The position numbers were made by a program, and so were the translations under genes. A stretch of 64,000 bases of DNA from Symbiodinium microadriaticum (lineage: Eukaryota > Sar > Dinophyceae > Suessiales > Symbiodiniaceae): the NCBI GenBank assembly GCA_001939145.1, contig LSRX01000067.1, forward strand, positions 931,651-995,650, read 5' to 3'. This document shows positions 62,373 to 64,000 of the stretch, in pieces. Numbering within the stretch: the first letter of the stretch is position 1; the number at the start of each line of letters is the position of its first letter. Under the pieces are notes generated by a model. The model was not told the DNA's origin. It did not search any database and saw only the letters and a program-made list of their open reading frames with translations.

Positions 62373-63092
62373 GGTTTCGGGCTTTGGGTAAACAAAATGG
62401 TGTGAAACATGTGGCTCCGGTCTGGGAGCGGGTGCTCTTGTTTTGTCGAATTTTGACTATAGGTACAGGGTTTGGGGTTTCGAAGGCTCACTTAGACGAC
62501 CTGCGGACTTGTTCAGTAGGAGAGAGAGAGAGAGAGATATATATATATATACACATATCTATTTATTTACATATTGGTTTATGTATTTATATTTATATAA
62601 ACTTACAGTTGCTGTTCTGAACACCTTCCTTGGGAAAAATCTGCTTCTAGCCTTGCGTACGCGAAACTGTTAGAACCTAAGTCGACCAAAGTCGTTATGT
62701 CGTGCCCAGAGAATTGAAGTATAAAGCATCAGAGAACAATGCTCTTAGAAATACTCATGCTCATTCTTTGGAGTTCATCATGTGTGCATTCATACGATGA
62801 GCTGACCAGCATGCTGCACTACAAAGTTGATAGCTGCGTTTCGGCTTGGGGTCAACTACATCTATACCACGCTGTAGCATGCTCAACGTAGCAAGTGAGG
62901 ATTTATGGCGCGGCTTGTGGCTTCGGGAAATTGTAACGATAGGTAGGACGTAGTACGAAGATGTAGAGTACAGTCTACAATACTGTGGCTTTGGAGTTTC
63001 CAGCAAGTGCTCAGAACGTAGTGCAGTCAACAAACTTGAGCACAGTGTAATTCATATAGTCACGCCTATGCACCATTAAAGACAACCTTTGC

Positions 63093-63455
63093 TTGCTCAA
63101 AGCGCTCAAAATCCTGCCACAGCCCCTGTGTCATGCCGTTAGACTCAAAACGCTTCGCATCGCAGAGATGTGCAGACCAGGCTGCATATGTCCGGTCTTC
63201 GTGGCAGATCTTCTTGCCAAACGCACGATGCTGGAGGAAGATATCGATGATAAATGGTGCCTCGGCTGTTCAAGATCTCAGCATGAGGAAGACGGAATAC
63301 TGGATAGCGAGACTTGCAAGTGTGGGTTTGAAGACGGTTCCAAAGGGGGTTTAAAGAGTCCGCGAAAGGGTCACAGGTTGGAGGAATCAGATCTGAGATC
63401 TTTGGCTCAGGAATTCGTTCGAAATTCGTTCAGCTCCGAAGCCCGACTCTGTTGA
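63093..63455 (+). CDS. ORF, uncharacterised Cys/acid-rich protein
   Basis: 120 codons. The region EDIDDKWCLGCSRSQHEED then GILDSETCKCGFEDGSKG and HRLEESDLRSLAQEFVRNSF looks like genuine protein with two Cys pairs (CLGC, CKC). Met at 63093 is only the first in frame. A paralogous second frame (MPLDSKRFASQRC) overlaps and is less likely. Confidence 0.4.
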   Translation: MLKALKILPQPLCHAVRLKTLRIAEMCRPGCICPVFVADLLAKRTMLEEDIDDKWCLGCSRSQHEEDGILDSETCKCGFEDGSKGGLKSPRKGHRLEESDLRSLAQEFVRNSFSSEARLC

Positions 63456-64000
63456 AACTTTGGGCAAGGTCATGGTCTCACAAGCCCTGTGGCACAAAGG
63501 CAGAAGAAAGAAAACTAGAGTCACTGTAGAGACACGCAGTGCGAAGCGCTTGGTGCTTGGAGGTACCGATGGTGGACAAAGGATCCAGGGTTTGGGGATT
63601 CGTTCATGTGCTGCGCTCACTATCTGCAACTCCTTAGCCGCAAAATCATCAGACATGCTCCCACCTTGAGCACCGACGCTATTGCACCGTTCCCCGTTCC
63701 CGCATCCCTCCCATCCATACACCTGCTTGAAAGGCCATGCCGAACAAGCTGCAAACCCCAAGCTCATGATATGAGTTGGCATCAGAATTGCTTGTGAATT
63801 GTGCCGGGGAGGCTGCACATCACAATGACGTGCTATGTACATACAGTAATATAGTACAGTAGTCGCACAGTAGCCGTAAAGCATTGCAGTGCCGTAGCAG
63901 TACAGTAGCGGTACGGACCCTAAGCCCCAAACCCTAACCCAGCAAGTCCTGCACAACGTGTGCAGCACTCGTTTCAGGAGCTCGGGGGCCTCCGTGGTCA
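63456..64000. other. No supported gene to window end
   Basis: A minus frame of 193 codons (63387-63968) is open but low in codon bias and contains repeat-derived Tyr/Cys segments. Telomere-type words occur at about 63918-63940. Confidence 0.4.

Noticed and set aside
1..64000. Reverse transcriptase, transposase or viral genes
   Set aside because: No recognisable catalytic motif was seen in any frame; only non-autonomous foldback elements are present.

Overview
The window looks like nuclear DNA of a dinoflagellate, probably of the Symbiodiniaceae/Suessiales type (inference). Four things point that way. Coding DNA is confined to short, codon-biased islands separated by long introns. Several introns only work with GC or GA donors and keep the AG|G exon junction. 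A split Cys-rich module carries the CPQGHG signature that I recall as common in dinoflagellate proteins. One gene encodes a KLC-type TPR protein of a kind frequent there. No rRNA, tRNA, CRISPR, virus or prokaryotic operon is recognisable. Most long ORFs in this sequence are shadows or low-complexity DNA.

The background is unusual. Degenerate telomere-type heptamers (TTTAGGG/CCCTAAA) occur hundreds of times in both orientations, mostly in introns and right next to exon islands. Small foldback elements of about 70-190 bp with terminal inverted repeats are scattered everywhere. At four places (21.3, 37.5, 43.5 and 55.6 kb) such an element coincides with an intron between two coding pieces, so these look like introner-type transposons that bring their own splice sites.

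Layout. 81-143 (+): one candidate exon. 0.9-10.2 kb (-): scattered exons ending in the Cys-rich module. 11.7-15.65 kb (-): a TPR protein with a possible ADP-ribosyltransferase-like N-terminal half, a myristoylation-type start and one apparent homopolymer frameshift. 16.4-21.6 kb (-): about ten short exons of one or more unrecognised genes. 22.3-24.8 kb: a secreted Cys-rich protein (-) and a possible + exon. 26.8-39.0 kb (-): exon islands of at least three genes, including a set of Ala/Glu/Arg-rich coiled-coil exons (31.5-36.2 kb) and a gene at 37.4-39.0 kb. 40.2-40.7 kb (-): one coding block. 42.9-44.65 kb (+): a plus-strand block. 45.8-50.6 kb (-): a gene with duplicated exon types, interrupted by a 523-base gap. 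51.6-52.1 kb (-): an ORF. 53.57-58.2 kb (-): a two-pore cation channel (TPC) with two EF-hands, the best identified gene here. 58.6-63 kb: mostly microsatellites and foldbacks. 63.1-63.5 kb (+): one ORF.

Nearly all genes lie on the minus strand, with one plus block at 42.9-44.7 kb, which fits the unidirectional gene clusters of dinoflagellates. Exon joins were worked out by eye from frame, codon bias and splice signals. They are predictions and no transcript data were available.
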